Of a stretch of 64,000 nucleotides of DNA, positions 19,650 through 28,806 are shown piece by piece. Made by a program: the position numbers and the translations under genes. The notes beneath the pieces were generated by a model, which saw only the letters and a list, made by a program, of their open reading frames with translations, did not search any database and was not told the origin of the DNA. Each line of letters starts with the position of its first letter. Within the stretch, counting starts at the first letter, position 1. Origin of the DNA: Bacillus altitudinis 41KF2b (GTDB lineage: Bacteria > Bacillota > Bacilli > Bacillales > Bacillaceae); assembly GCF_000691145.1 (NCBI RefSeq), contig NZ_ASJC01000001.1, positions 620,001-684,000 of the forward strand. Reading direction: 5' to 3'.

Positions 19650-19657
19650 CATACACT
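19650..19657 (+). promoter_or_regulatory. Possible SigE -10 box for cotE
   Basis: CATACACT matches the SigE -10 consensus CATACANT and lies ~104 bp upstream of the cotE start, where B. subtilis has a SigE-dependent promoter. The expected -35 region (around 19629-19636) is a poor match, so confidence is limited. Confidence 0.4.
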
Positions 19658-19760
19658 GAAACAGAAATGAATTTAATTGAACATGAGACTCAAAATCGTG
19701 ACACACTAGACGAATGCCCAGCATAAGATAAAACGATCAAGAACAAGGAGGCATGCCGGA

Positions 19761-20306
19761 ATGTCTGAATACAGAGAAATTATTACAAAAGCGGTGGTTG
19801 CAAAAGGGAGGAAATTTACCCAAAGCACACACACCATTTCTCCATCGCAAAAACCAACCAGCATCCTAGGCGGTTGGATCATTAATCATAAGTATGATGC
19901 TGAAAAGGTCGGTAAAACAGTTGAGATTGAAGGTACATTTGATATTAACGTGTGGTATTCTTACGCAGACAACACGAAAACCGAAGTGGTCACAGAACGT
20001 GTAAAATATGTAGATATCATCAAACTGAGATATAAAGATAAAAACTTCCTTGATGATGAGCACGAAGTGATTGCGAAAGTCTTGCAGCAGCCCAATTGCT
20101 TAGAAGTCACCATTTCTCCAAATGGCAATAAAATTGTCGTTCAAGCAGAGCGTGAATTCATTGCTGAAGTAGTAGGGGAAACCAAAATTGTTGTAGAAGT
20201 CAATTCAAGCTGGAAAGAAAAAGATGATCACGAATGGGAAGAAGAAGTGGATGAGGAATTAGAAGATATTCATCCAGAATTCCTCGCGGGTGATCCAGAA
20301 GAGTAA
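19761..20306 (+). CDS. cotE: Outer spore coat morphogenetic protein CotE
   Basis: A 181-residue protein with AAGGAGG before its ATG. The mostly beta-stranded core ([28 protein letters not shown]) and the strongly acidic C-terminal tail ([15 protein letters not shown]) are typical of CotE. It sits at the inner/outer coat interface and recruits the outer coat. It lies between ymcA and mutS as in B. subtilis. Confidence 0.97.
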   Translation: MSEYREIITKAVVAKGRKFTQSTHTISPSQKPTSILGGWIINHKYDAEKVGKTVEIEGTFDINVWYSYADNTKTEVVTERVKYVDIIKLRYKDKNFLDDEHEVIAKVLQQPNCLEVTISPNGNKIVVQAEREFIAEVVGETKIVVEVNSSWKEKDDHEWEEEVDEELEDIHPEFLAGDPEE

Positions 20307-20312
20307 TTGATG

Positions 20313-20342
20313 ACTAGGGCGCATATCCCCCTAGTTTTTTTG
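20313..20342 (+). terminator. cotE terminator
   Basis: ACTAGGG and CCCTAGT pair across a short loop and are followed by a seven-T run. Confidence 0.9.
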
Positions 20343-20430
20343 TGCCTTGATCTAGGGAAAAAAGGTGAATTTTTATGCTATAATGAAAGATGGTATGAAT
20401 TCGAAAGTAATATAGTGAGGGATTAGAAAT

Positions 20431-23007
20431 ATGGCAAGTTATACGCCCATGATACAGCAATATTTAAAGATCAAGGCAGATTACCAAGATGCCTTTTTAT
20501 TTTTTCGCTTAGGCGATTTTTATGAAATGTTTTTTGATGATGCAAAAGAAGCAGCACAAGAATTAGAAATTACGTTAACAAGCAGGGATGGCGGCACGAT
20601 TCCAATGTGTGGTGTTCCATATCATTCTGCGTCTGCATACATAGAACAACTGATTGAAAAAGGCTATAAAGTCGCCATTTGTGAGCAGGTGGAAGACCCT
20701 AAAACGGCAAAAGGTGTGGTCAAAAGAGAGGTCGTTCAACTGATTACACCAGGTACGGTCATGGACGGCAAAGGACTGAATGAAAACGAAAATAACTTTA
20801 TCGCGTCTGTTTCCAGCTTTCAAAATGGCTACGGTCTTGCGCTTTCCGATTTATCAACAGGTGAAAACATGGCGGCTTTCATTGAACGGTTAGATGAAGT
20901 TGTGTCTGAAATTTATTCTGTCGGTGCAAAAGAGATTGTGGTATCAAAGCAGCTTGATGAAGAAACGGTGAAAACCCTGAAGGAACGCTGCCAAGCGACC
21001 ATCTCATACGAAGATAGCGCTGAATTAATAGATGAAGCTGAACGACTCGTTGCTCATCTTGACGAACATCTGAAAATAGCATTTTTAACACTCTATGCAT
21101 ACTTAAGAAGAACGCAAAAAAGGAGTCTTGATCATCTTCAGCAAGTTCAAGTGTTTCAGCTTGAACAAACGATGAAAATTGATCTTTACTCAAAAAGAAA
21201 CCTTGAATTAACAGAAACCATCCGTTCAAAAAGCAAGAAGGGTTCTTTATTATGGCTCTTAGATGAAACAAAAACGGCAATGGGCGGAAGATTGCTGAAG
21301 CAATGGATTGATCGTCCGCTCATCCGCCTTTCACAAATCAAAGAACGCCAGGAAATGGTGCAAATTTTGATGGAACATTTCTTTGAGCGAGAGGATCTGC
21401 GAGAACGTTTAAAGCAAGTGTATGATCTTGAACGTCTAGCAGGCCGTGTGGCATTTGGAAATGTGAATGCCCGAGATCTTATTCAATTGAAAGAATCTCT
21501 CAAGCAAGTGCCGGCTATTAAAGAGCTTGTCCATTCTCTCCCGGAGGAAATGGCGAAATCTAGAGCAAATGACATTGACCCATGCGGTGATTTACTTAAT
21601 TTATTAGAAGATGCTCTTTATGAGAATCCGCCGATGACGTTAAAAGAAGGCAATTTGATTAAAGATGGCTACAATGCAAAATTAGATGAATATCGTGATG
21701 CGAGCCGAAACGGGAAAGATTGGATCGCTCGTCTTGAACAGCAAGAAAGAGAATATACAGGCATTCGATCGTTGAAAGTCGGCTTTAATAAAGTGTTTGG
21801 CTACTATATCGAAGTGACCCGTGCAAATACGCATTTATTAGAAGAAGGCCGTTATGAAAGAAAACAAACCCTTGCCAATGCAGAGCGGTATATTACACCT
21901 GAATTGAAAGAAAAAGAAGCCCTTATTCTTGAGGCGGAATCAAATATTAGTGAATTGGAATATGAACTATTTTCTGCGCTTCGGGAACAAGTAAAAGCCT
22001 ATATTCCTAGATTACAGTTGCTTGCAAAACAAATGAGTGAGCTTGATGCGCTGCAATGCTTTGCCACTGTGAGTGAAAAACGGCGTTATGTTCGCCCTGA
22101 ATTTTCATCAGATGAAGTGGAAGTCATTGATGGTCGTCATCCTGTTGTTGAAAAAGTGATGGATCATCAAGAGTATGTGCCGAATGACTGCCAAATGGGC
22201 AAAGGGAGACAAACCTTGCTCATTACTGGTCCGAATATGTCAGGGAAAAGCACATATATGAGACAAATGGCATTGATCTCGATTCTTGCGCAAATTGGCT
22301 GTTTTGTGCCAGCATCAAAGGCAACCCTTCCGATTTTTGATCAAATCTTTACACGTATTGGGGCAGCAGATGATTTGATTTCTGGTCAAAGTACTTTTAT
22401 GGTAGAGATGCTTGAAGCAAAAAATGCGATGGTACATGCGACAAAGAACAGTTTGATTTTATTTGATGAAATTGGACGCGGGACAAGCACTTATGATGGA
22501 ATGGCTCTTGCACAGGCAATCATTGAATTTGTGCATGATCATATTGGTGCCAAAACCCTTTTCTCCACTCATTATCATGAACTGACGGTACTGGAATCCC
22601 AATTAAGCGAACTGAAAAATGTCCACGTACGAGCAGAAGAACATGAAGGGACAGTTGTTTTCTTACATCAAATCAAAGAAGGAGCAGCGGATAAAAGCTA
22701 CGGCATCCATGTAGCGCAGCTTGCTGAACTGCCTGATGCGATCATTGATCGAGCCCAGACCATCTTAACGGAGCTTGAGAGCGGATCACATGAAGTGATT
22801 CCGAGCGTCTCTAAAGCCCCGAAAAAAGAAATGGCTGAGGAAAAACAGCAGCTTTCTTTCTTTGAAGTGGAAGAAAAACCGCAAACAAAACCTGTTCTGA
22901 AAAACAAAGATCAAGCAGTGATCGAAGAATTGAAGTCATTTAATTTAATGGATATGACACCGCTTGAAGCGATGACAAAGCTATATGAATTGCAAAAGAA
23001 ATTATAA
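20431..23007 (+). CDS. mutS: DNA mismatch repair protein MutS
   Basis: An 858-residue MutS that recognises mispairs and loops. The mismatch-contacting Phe-x-Glu is visible in GDFYEMF near residue 32. The connector, core and clamp domains follow. The ATPase has Walker [10 protein letters not shown], the DEIGRGTST Walker B/signature region and a STHYHEL switch. The C-terminus contains QLSFFEVEE, matching the beta-clamp/MutL-interacting tail. A TATAAT at 20379-20384 lies upstream. mutL follows after 22 bp in the same operon. Confidence 0.98.
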   Translation: MASYTPMIQQYLKIKADYQDAFLFFRLGDFYEMFFDDAKEAAQELEITLTSRDGGTIPMCGVPYHSASAYIEQLIEKGYKVAICEQVEDPKTAKGVVKREVVQLITPGTVMDGKGLNENENNFIASVSSFQNGYGLALSDLSTGENMAAFIERLDEVVSEIYSVGAKEIVVSKQLDEETVKTLKERCQATISYEDSAELIDEAERLVAHLDEHLKIAFLTLYAYLRRTQKRSLDHLQQVQVFQLEQTMKIDLYSKRNLELTETIRSKSKKGSLLWLLDETKTAMGGRLLKQWIDRPLIRLSQIKERQEMVQILMEHFFEREDLRERLKQVYDLERLAGRVAFGNVNARDLIQLKESLKQVPAIKELVHSLPEEMAKSRANDIDPCGDLLNLLEDALYENPPMTLKEGNLIKDGYNAKLDEYRDASRNGKDWIARLEQQEREYTGIRSLKVGFNKVFGYYIEVTRANTHLLEEGRYERKQTLANAERYITPELKEKEALILEAESNISELEYELFSALREQVKAYIPRLQLLAKQMSELDALQCFATVSEKRRYVRPEFSSDEVEVIDGRHPVVEKVMDHQEYVPNDCQMGKGRQTLLITGPNMSGKSTYMRQMALISILAQIGCFVPASKATLPIFDQIFTRIGAADDLISGQSTFMVEMLEAKNAMVHATKNSLILFDEIGRGTSTYDGMALAQAIIEFVHDHIGAKTLFSTHYHELTVLESQLSELKNVHVRAEEHEGTVVFLHQIKEGAADKSYGIHVAQLAELPDAIIDRAQTILTELESGSHEVIPSVSKAPKKEMAEEKQQLSFFEVEEKPQTKPVLKNKDQAVIEELKSFNLMDMTPLEAMTKLYELQKKL

Positions 23008-23029
23008 TGTAAAGTGAGGTGAGCAAGAA

Positions 23030-24931
23030 ATGGCAAAGATTATTCAGTTATCCGATGACCTATCAAATAAAATTGCAGCTGGTGAAGTGGTCGAACGCCC
23101 GGCTTCTGTTGTGAAGGAGCTCGTGGAAAATGCGATCGATGCTAGTAGTACTGTCATTGAAATCGATGTAGAAGAAGCAGGACTTTCTTCTATTAGAATT
23201 ATTGATAATGGGGTGGGAATCGATGCTGAAGATTGTAAGCTCGCCTTTCAGCGTCATGCGACGAGTAAAATCAAAGATGAAAATGATCTGTTTCGTGTCA
23301 GGACGCTCGGTTTCAGGGGGGAGGCGCTGCCAAGTATTGCCTCCGTCTCTCACTTAGAAATGAAGACAAGTACCGGTGAAGGTGCTGGAACACACTTAGC
23401 TCTCCAAGGCGGGAAGATCATTTCGGAGAAAAAAACCACTGGCCGTCGCGGCACCGAAATTGTGGTCACCAATTTATTTTATAATACGCCAGCCCGTCTA
23501 AAATACATGAAAACTGTTCATACGGAGCTTGGCAACATTTCTGATGTTGTGAACCGAATTGCACTTGCTCATCCAGAAGTGTCGATTCGTTTGCGACATC
23601 AAGGAAAAGTGCTGCTTCAAACAAATGGAAACGGAGATGTGCGGCATGTGCTTGCGGCCATTTATGGAACGGCAGTGGCCAAAAAAATGCTGCCACTACA
23701 TGTACAATCACTTGATTTTGAAGTAAAAGGCTATATTTCCTTACCAGAAGTGACAAGGGCATCACGTAATTATATGTCTTCTGTTGTCAACGGCAGATAT
23801 GTCAAGCATTTCCCGCTGGTGAAAGCCATTCATGAAGGATACCATACACTCCTCCCGATCGGACGCCATCCGATTACATTTATTGAGATGAAGATGGACC
23901 CCATTTTAGTCGATGTGAACGTACATCCTTCTAAACTTGAAGTCAGACTAAGTAAAGAGCAGGAACTTCATGAATTGATCAAACAAGGGATTAAGGACGT
24001 CTTTCAAAAACAGCAGCTCATTCCAAGTGCTTCAGTGCCAAAAAAAGCACCAATGCCAGCAGTGAAAAATGAGCAGCAGTCTTTATCTTTTGATTCTAAA
24101 CAAACAATGAAAAGCCGAATGGAAACACCGGTTTCCTATGAGCCGGACTCGCTCGAATCGGCTGTATACGAGACCAGTCAGAACGACACATACGGGATGC
24201 GTGAACCGGAAAGTACGGAAGCGACTTTACCAGCATCGTCTGAAGAAACGTTTGACCATGTATATGTAGAGGAATCTGCAGCTTCGCATGAACAACATGA
24301 CGAAGTGATACTGGAAGACAGTGCAGCCCAGCATCAGGCTGAAAGTGAACGTGTCCCTGTGATGTATCCGATTGGACAAATGCACGGAACGTATATTTTG
24401 GCTCAAAATGAACGCGGTCTTTATATCATCGATCAGCACGCTGCCCAAGAGCGAATCAAGTATGAGTACTTTCGTGAAAAGGTAGGAGACATTGAACAGG
24501 AAGTGCAAGAAATGCTTGTTCCATTAACCTTTCACTACTCAAAAAACGATATGTTGATTATTGAAGAGCATATCGATATTTTAGCAAAAGTAGGGGTCTT
24601 CTTAGAGCCATTCGGATCAGGCAGCTATATCGTTCGATCGCATCCGCAGTGGTTTCCTAAAGGAGAAGAGGCTGAACTCATCGAAGAAATCATTCAGCAA
24701 GTACTTGATGAAAAGCGTGTGGATATCAAGAAACTGAGAGAAGAAGCGGCGATCATGATGAGCTGTAAAGGCTCGATTAAAGCAAATCGTCATTTGCGTC
24801 ACGATGAAATCAAAGCCTTATTAGATGAACTCCGGCAAACACAAGACCCATTTACATGTCCGCATGGCCGGCCGATTATGATTCATCATTCCACATACGA
24901 AATGGAAAAAATGTTTAAACGGGTCATGTAG
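23030..24931 (+). CDS. mutL: DNA mismatch repair protein MutL (endonuclease type)
   Basis: A 633-residue MutL. The N-terminal GHKL ATPase carries [18 protein letters not shown] and [13 protein letters not shown] variable acidic linker spans ~335-445. The C-terminal dimerisation domain holds the metal-dependent nicking motif [12 protein letters not shown], a close match to DQHAxxERxxYE, plus SCKGSIKAN and CPHGRP. This organism therefore nicks the new strand with MutL, as bacteria lacking MutH do. Two bundled beta-clamp-like QSLSF and QEVQEML stretches are present. Confidence 0.98.
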   Translation: MAKIIQLSDDLSNKIAAGEVVERPASVVKELVENAIDASSTVIEIDVEEAGLSSIRIIDNGVGIDAEDCKLAFQRHATSKIKDENDLFRVRTLGFRGEALPSIASVSHLEMKTSTGEGAGTHLALQGGKIISEKKTTGRRGTEIVVTNLFYNTPARLKYMKTVHTELGNISDVVNRIALAHPEVSIRLRHQGKVLLQTNGNGDVRHVLAAIYGTAVAKKMLPLHVQSLDFEVKGYISLPEVTRASRNYMSSVVNGRYVKHFPLVKAIHEGYHTLLPIGRHPITFIEMKMDPILVDVNVHPSKLEVRLSKEQELHELIKQGIKDVFQKQQLIPSASVPKKAPMPAVKNEQQSLSFDSKQTMKSRMETPVSYEPDSLESAVYETSQNDTYGMREPESTEATLPASSEETFDHVYVEESAASHEQHDEVILEDSAAQHQAESERVPVMYPIGQMHGTYILAQNERGLYIIDQHAAQERIKYEYFREKVGDIEQEVQEMLVPLTFHYSKNDMLIIEEHIDILAKVGVFLEPFGSGSYIVRSHPQWFPKGEEAELIEEIIQQVLDEKRVDIKKLREEAAIMMSCKGSIKANRHLRHDEIKALLDELRQTQDPFTCPHGRPIMIHHSTYEMEKMFKRVM

Positions 24932-25046
24932 CAAGGTTTGAGATGGTGGGTGAATCGGTTTGCCCACCAATTAATTTTTCAATCCGATAGTTTGGTTCGT
25001 GTTTTTGGTATGTGAAGATAAACACCCGCTGTCATGTTGTAAGGAT

Positions 25047-25080
25047 AACCCCTTTCCTCAAATGGATAGGGGGTTTTGTT
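25047..25080 (+). terminator. mutSL operon terminator
   Basis: AACCCC...TCC pairs with GGA..GGGGGTT around CAAAT, followed by TTGTTAT. Confidence 0.8.
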
Positions 25081-25132
25081 ATTTGGTTATACGATTAGGT
25101 GAAGCGTGATATGATTTTAAAAAGGAGGGAAT

Positions 25133-25306
25133 ATGATGACATTCAAAAAAGCGTTCAATATAGGTTACTTTGTTTTGCTTTTATCTTTTTTTGTCGTATA
25201 TTTTTTGCTTCCAGTCGATCAACTATTTACCGCAATGATGATCCTAACCTTACTATTTGGCGTATATCAATTTGTGATTTTTAAAAAATTAAAAGAGCAA
25301 AAATAA
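25133..25306 (+). CDS. Small two-helix membrane protein
   Basis: A 57-codon open frame with an excellent AAAGGAGGG site 3-6 nt before tandem ATGs (25133 and 25136). The product has two hydrophobic stretches (GYFVLLLSFFVVYFLLPV and FTAMMILTLLFGVYQFVIF) and a Lys-rich end, so it is probably a hairpin membrane protein with both ends inside. I do not recognise the family. The strong ribosome-binding site is the main support for it being real. Confidence 0.6.
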   Translation: MMTFKKAFNIGYFVLLLSFFVVYFLLPVDQLFTAMMILTLLFGVYQFVIFKKLKEQK

Positions 25307-25419
25307 CAATAAAAACGCCATATATGGGTTTGCCAACTAAATGATGACAGACCATCATGAGATATGGTGTAACAATCATATAAAATGCAGTAAGCACAGC
25401 GGCAAGAGCTGTAATAAAT

Positions 25420-25450
25420 GAGAAAAAGCGCTCTAAGAGCGCTTTTTCGT
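25420..25450 (-). terminator. Terminator of the secreted-protein gene (probably bidirectional)
   Basis: AAAAAGCGCTC and GAGCGCTTTTT form an almost loopless perfect inverted repeat just after the minus-strand stop codon at 25451. The T-runs on both strands would also stop transcripts from the small plus-strand gene. Confidence 0.88.
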
Positions 25451-25987
25451 TTAGCATCCGCAAGGATTTGGCGGTGTGACGACAACTGGTCGTTTATTAA
25501 TATCAATCGTATCCTCTGCATAAAATGTGGAACCAATGCTGATCGCACGATTTTCTGCGCGGAACGTATATGTACCTGCAGCAGGAAGTACTTTATGAGA
25601 AAGTTGTAATGTATATTGGGAACTTCCGAATAAATCGAAACGAGCTGGAATGCGAACAGTTTTTCCATTGTTCAAAATGTAACTGTCTTTTAAAGCTTTT
25701 CCGTTGATAATATCTTTTGTTGTGGCTTGAAAACCTGCTGGTAAAGTAAATTCAACTGCACCAATACTAAGAACAGAATTTGGACGGTAAGTCAGGTCAA
25801 TGTCAGAAAAAGACCATTCTTGTTTACTTGCTCCTGTGATTTTTGCATAAAGTGCAGCTGGTCGTGCATTTGTTGAAGCTTTGCCTTCCTCTGTTTTAGC
25901 CCCTTCAGCTGATGCGGCTAGCGGTACTGAGAGTGCCATGACCAATGTCAGCATCCCCATCATAATGATTGTCCATGTTTTCTTCAT
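25451..25987 (-). CDS. Secreted protein with Cys-Gly-Cys C-terminus, unknown function
   Basis: A 178-residue protein with a clear Sec signal peptide: MKK start, hydrophobic core to residue ~22, and an ASA-E cleavage site near 27. The mature part looks beta-rich (FSDIDLTYRPNSVLSIG, YTLQLSHKVLPAAGTYTF) and contains no catalytic motif that I recognise. It ends PPNPCGC. The ATG is preceded by GGGGGAAGG. A 20-bp inverted repeat lies immediately upstream of the ribosome-binding site. It may be a sporulation- or stress-related surface protein, but that is a guess. Confidence 0.75.
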   Translation of the reverse strand: MKKTWTIIMMGMLTLVMALSVPLAASAEGAKTEEGKASTNARPAALYAKITGASKQEWSFSDIDLTYRPNSVLSIGAVEFTLPAGFQATTKDIINGKALKDSYILNNGKTVRIPARFDLFGSSQYTLQLSHKVLPAAGTYTFRAENRAISIGSTFYAEDTIDINKRPVVVTPPNPCGC

Positions 25988-26009
25988 TTCTTCCTTCCCC
26001 CTTGGTTGA

Positions 26010-26053
26010 TTATAGGTAAATAATAGATGATTACATCCATTATTTACCTATAA
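26010..26053 (-). promoter_or_regulatory. 20-bp inverted repeat upstream of the secreted-protein gene
   Basis: TTATAGGTAAATAATAGATG (26010-26029) is followed 4 bases later by CATCCATTATTTACCTATAA (26034-26053), its reverse complement except for one position. It lies 23-66 bp before the start codon at 25987. It could be a repressor operator or a 5'-UTR hairpin; there is no T-run on the coding side, so a terminator is unlikely. Confidence 0.7.
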
Positions 26054-26112
26054 GATTACCATATTCATATATGTCATTAAATGGTATTTTATACCCTTAT
26101 TTTGCTTGTTTT

Positions 26113-26514
26113 TTAGTAATAACGGGGTAGGAATGCATTTGGTTGGTTCATTCCGTAAGCATTTCCTGTCATATGATGATTTGCCGGCATCATCATCTGC
26201 ATATCATGATAGCCATATGGCTGGTAGGGAGCCATACCATAATTGCCGTAGTGACCGAAGTGATGGTGATCGTTCATCTGTACATTTGAATAGGGTTCAT
26301 ACTGCTTCATAAAAGGGGAATAGGCTGAATGATGATGCGGATGGTGTCCGCTATAAGCATCTTTTTTACCGGTATGATAATGATTTGGCATATTCATAGC
26401 GTCATGCATGTTTGGTGCGATCATATGCTCATGATTGGCTGTATACACATTTTCAAACGTGTGATAGGGATTTCCTTGATGGTAATGGTTGGTTTGGTTA
26501 TTCATATTGTTCAT
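26113..26514 (-). CDS. His/Met/Asn/Tyr-rich spore-coat-like protein
   Basis: A 133-residue protein. ATG 26514 (MNNMNNQTNHYHQ) is preceded by AAAAAAAGGATGAG; a longer frame upstream lacks coat-like composition and an appropriate start. The composition is extreme: about one fifth His, plus Met, Asn, Tyr and Pro, with repeated PYQPYGYH, NHYHTGK and HPHHHSAY pieces. No folded domain is apparent. Such composition is typical of bacillus spore coat proteins. A SigK-like -10 lies upstream. I cannot name the family. Confidence 0.7.
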   Translation of the reverse strand: MNNMNNQTNHYHQGNPYHTFENVYTANHEHMIAPNMHDAMNMPNHYHTGKKDAYSGHHPHHHSAYSPFMKQYEPYSNVQMNDHHHFGHYGNYGMAPYQPYGYHDMQMMMPANHHMTGNAYGMNQPNAFLPRYY

Positions 26515-26545
26515 TTTGTATCTCATCCTTTTTTTCAGGTTGCCA

Positions 26546-26554
26546 TATCTTATG
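26546..26554 (-). promoter_or_regulatory. SigK-like -10 box
   Basis: On the minus strand the sequence reads CATAAGATA, matching CATANNNTA. It lies about 32 bp before the His-rich gene's ATG. The -35 element is not convincing. Confidence 0.4.
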
Positions 26555-26660
26555 AACTGCACCTGTTTCATGAGCCTATCCATATGAAAGAAAAGAACAA
26601 CATGCAACAAAAAAACCGGCTTTTCAGCCGGGAAAACAAAAGCAGGTGAAGCGTCAAGCA

Positions 26661-26888
26661 CTAAAATGAGAAGCTATGTCTTTTTCTGCGACGCTTCTTA
26701 CATCTGCTACAGACACTTTTAGGAAAATAATGGGGATCGTAGCTTCTTGACGTATCCCAAAAATCGCTCTCAAACCAATCATCTTTTTTATGATAAGACT
26801 TCTTTTTTTCACACGGCTCAATATGGTGATGATCGTCATGCTTTTTATAGCATTTTGAGTGGGAATGTTTGCTCTTGCATTTGCACAT
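26661..26888 (-). CDS. Small Lys/His/Cys-rich spore-coat-like protein
   Basis: A 75-residue basic protein starting MCKCKSKHSHSKC. The ATG at 26888 is 6 nt after GGAGGG; an ATG at 26894 directly abuts that site and is unlikely. It is rich in Lys, His and Cys, carries a central WFESDFWD patch, and ends KKRRRKRHSFSF. The profile suggests a cross-linked or metal-binding coat protein. It lies head-to-tail with the His-rich gene and has its own SigK-like -10. Confidence 0.65.
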   Translation of the reverse strand: MCKCKSKHSHSKCYKKHDDHHHIEPCEKKKSYHKKDDWFESDFWDTSRSYDPHYFPKSVCSRCKKRRRKRHSFSF

Positions 26889-26917
26889 TGTCATCCCTCC
26901 TAAATGTGACTCAATGC

Positions 26918-26926
26918 TAGTATATG
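26918..26926 (-). promoter_or_regulatory. SigK-like -10 box
   Basis: On the minus strand CATATACTA matches CATANNNTA, 30 bp before the ATG of the small Lys/His/Cys-rich gene. The -35 is unclear. Confidence 0.4.
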
Positions 26927-27103
26927 CAAGAAAGGTGTACGAGGACTGGATGGTGGCGCTCCTTTTGTAAAAAAAGGCTAATTCTTTAAAAACTCAAATA
27001 AAAAGAATTGACTAGTGCTAAATTAACATGATAAAATATAAATTTTTATCCTCTGCTGAAATGTGTTATAATGATATTGTGAATACTTTCGGAGGTGGCG
27101 GAT

Positions 27104-27577
27104 TTGTTTCAAATAGGTGATAAAATTGTTTATCCAATGCATGGAGCCGGTGTGATTGAAGGAATGGAAGAAAAAGAGATTTTAGGTAAGACGCAGGAAT
27201 ATTTTCTGATTCAAATGCCGAATATGCAGATGATGGTCCCAAAAGGCAGAATCAATCAACTAGGTATACGTCCGGTAGCTGATCAAGCTACGCTGAAAGT
27301 TGTGATGAACAATTTTGCAGAAGAAACAAACGACGACACGCTTACTTGGAAGCAAAGATATGATGAAAATCTGAAAAAGCTAAAAACAGGTTCGATTGAA
27401 GATGGCGCAGACGTTGTCAAAGATCTGATGAGACGTAATCAGAAAAAAGCCTTAAATTCTAGTGAAAAGAAGATGCTTGAAGATGCACGGGGCATGTTAG
27501 TGAGCGAAATTTCACTTGCACAAGGCATGTCGCAAGATGAAGTGCTGACAGCATTAGAGAATGAATTAAGAGTTTAA
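27104..27577 (+). CDS. ydeB: CarD/CdnL-family RNA polymerase-binding regulator
   Basis: A 157-residue protein if initiated at TTG 27104, which sits at proper distance from GGAGGTGG; the GTG at 27095 lies within that site. Residues 1-60 form the CarD_CdnL_TRCF Tudor-like domain (IGDKIVYPMHGAGVIEG) that binds the RNAP beta subunit. The remainder is the helical DNA-binding domain (TWKQRYDENLKKLKTG). These proteins stabilise open promoter complexes, notably at rRNA promoters. In B. subtilis the related gene ydeB lies elsewhere, so the location here differs. Confidence 0.9.
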   Translation: MFQIGDKIVYPMHGAGVIEGMEEKEILGKTQEYFLIQMPNMQMMVPKGRINQLGIRPVADQATLKVVMNNFAEETNDDTLTWKQRYDENLKKLKTGSIEDGADVVKDLMRRNQKKALNSSEKKMLEDARGMLVSEISLAQGMSQDEVLTALENELRV

Positions 27578-27597
27578 TGCTGGATATACAGAGACTG

Positions 27598-27640
27598 GCT
27601 GTAAACAGAAGGAGATATTCCTTTTGTTTACAGCTTTTTT
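27598..27640 (+). terminator. Terminator after the CarD-family gene
   Basis: GCTGTAAACAGAAGG pairs with CCTTTTGTTTACAGC around a short loop, followed by TTTTTTA. Confidence 0.93.
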
Positions 27641-27891
27641 ATTTGAAAAAAGATGAAAATTCCCAATTTTGTAGGTGTTTTTGACTAAAACTAAAATGAG
27701 GTCATAGGTTTTAGTTTTTACTTACACATGAACCGTTTTAAAGAAGCCGAAAATACCTAGGGCAACATAAAAAAACAGGTAACTTCTCCTGATTCATGAA
27801 AAGGAGCCGGACATTCTTTGAATTCTTTTAGCGATTGATAGTAAAATAATGCGATAAGATGACATCGAAGAGAATGAAAAGGAGCGGTGAA
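27641..27891 (+). other. Intergenic leader upstream of the first PGA-hydrolase-like gene
   Basis: No gene is seen. AAACTAAAA and TTTTAGTTT around 27687-27718 form a hairpin followed by TTTTA, which might act as a second terminator or attenuator. Weak AT-rich promoter-like sequence (TAGTAAAAT near 27840) precedes the gene. Confidence 0.4.
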
Positions 27892-28641
27892 ATGAAAAGA
27901 CTACTCATAAGTGGATTCATCTTTCTCATCCTGTGTGCTCTTTTAATGGTGAAATGCAGCCATTCTATCCAAGAAAATAAAGAGCAAAAACAACATCATG
28001 AAGAAGTAGAAAAGTATAAGAAAGAGCGAAAAAAAGGGGATCAATATGAAAGTTTTAAACAGCTTATACGGCATGAAAGAGACGGCTATGAGATAGAGTT
28101 TCATGAAAAAGGGGGAAGTGACTTACTTGTCTTTTCTCCTCACGGCGGCGAAATTGAACCAGGAACAAGTGAAATTGTAGAAGCATTTGAAAAGAAGTAC
28201 TCTACGTATTTATTTGAAGGGACAAAACAAGATAACAATCGTGACTTGCATATCACTAGTACAAAATTCGATGAACCGATTTTGGTTCAAATGATTAAAA
28301 CATATCCCTTTTCTATATCAATCCACGGCTATAAAAGTGATAGAAGACATACACTTGTGGGCGGGACAAACGAAAAAATGCAAGAAGCGGTTGTGCGAGA
28401 ACTAAAAGACCGGGGCTTCTCCGCAGAGCTCGTGCAAAAAGGCGAGCGCCTCTCTGGAACGGATCCAAACAACATTAATAATCAAAATGCCAGTGGCGAA
28501 AGTGTCCAATTAGAAATTAGTACGGCGCAGAGAAAAGCCTTTTTTGACAACTTTGATACGAGAAAAGGAAAGAAAAAAGCATTTAGTCGCTATGTCAGTG
28601 GTTTAAAAGAAGTGCTTAGAGAATTCGACCCTTCTTCGTAG
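27892..28641 (+). CDS. Poly-gamma-glutamate hydrolase family protein, membrane-anchored (copy 1)
   Basis: A 249-residue protein; ATG 27892 follows AAAAGGAGCGG. The N-terminal hydrophobic segment (residues ~5-20) is a signal anchor or signal peptide, followed by a charged helical linker. From residue ~65 on, the PF05908-type zinc hydrolase fold is recognisable: VFSPHGGEIEPGTSE (metal His and Glu), HITSTKFDEP, SIHGYK and LVGGTN, ending with VQLEISTAQR. Family members are phage PghP and B. subtilis YjqB/YndL, which cut poly-gamma-glutamate. It is paralogous to the gene at 31955 (same motif order). Confidence 0.82.
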   Translation: MKRLLISGFIFLILCALLMVKCSHSIQENKEQKQHHEEVEKYKKERKKGDQYESFKQLIRHERDGYEIEFHEKGGSDLLVFSPHGGEIEPGTSEIVEAFEKKYSTYLFEGTKQDNNRDLHITSTKFDEPILVQMIKTYPFSISIHGYKSDRRHTLVGGTNEKMQEAVVRELKDRGFSAELVQKGERLSGTDPNNINNQNASGESVQLEISTAQRKAFFDNFDTRKGKKKAFSRYVSGLKEVLREFDPSS

Positions 28642-28806
28642 AAAAAAGGTTTTGATGGGCAAAAGTACTCTCTTTAAACTTGGTAAAAAAGATAGAAATG
28701 TGCAAAAACAACATAAAATATGAAATAAATGACAATTTGCCTTAAAATCATAAATTATGTAAAATAATAGTTATCAGTTTGATATGATAGAATGGGGCTG
28801 AAGTGG

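Noticed and set aside
19526..19726. A frame ending in TETEMNLIEHETQNRD before cotE
   Set aside because: It starts inside the ymcA terminator; the shorter ATG at 19637 has only a weak AAGGCAAG site, and the region contains a good SigE -10 box, so it is better explained as cotE promoter sequence.
25281..25463. A 60-codon hydrophobic minus-strand frame between the small membrane gene and the secreted-protein gene
   Set aside because: It runs through the strong AAAAAGCGCTC hairpin that terminates the upstream gene, has no ribosome-binding site, and overlaps neighbours at both ends.
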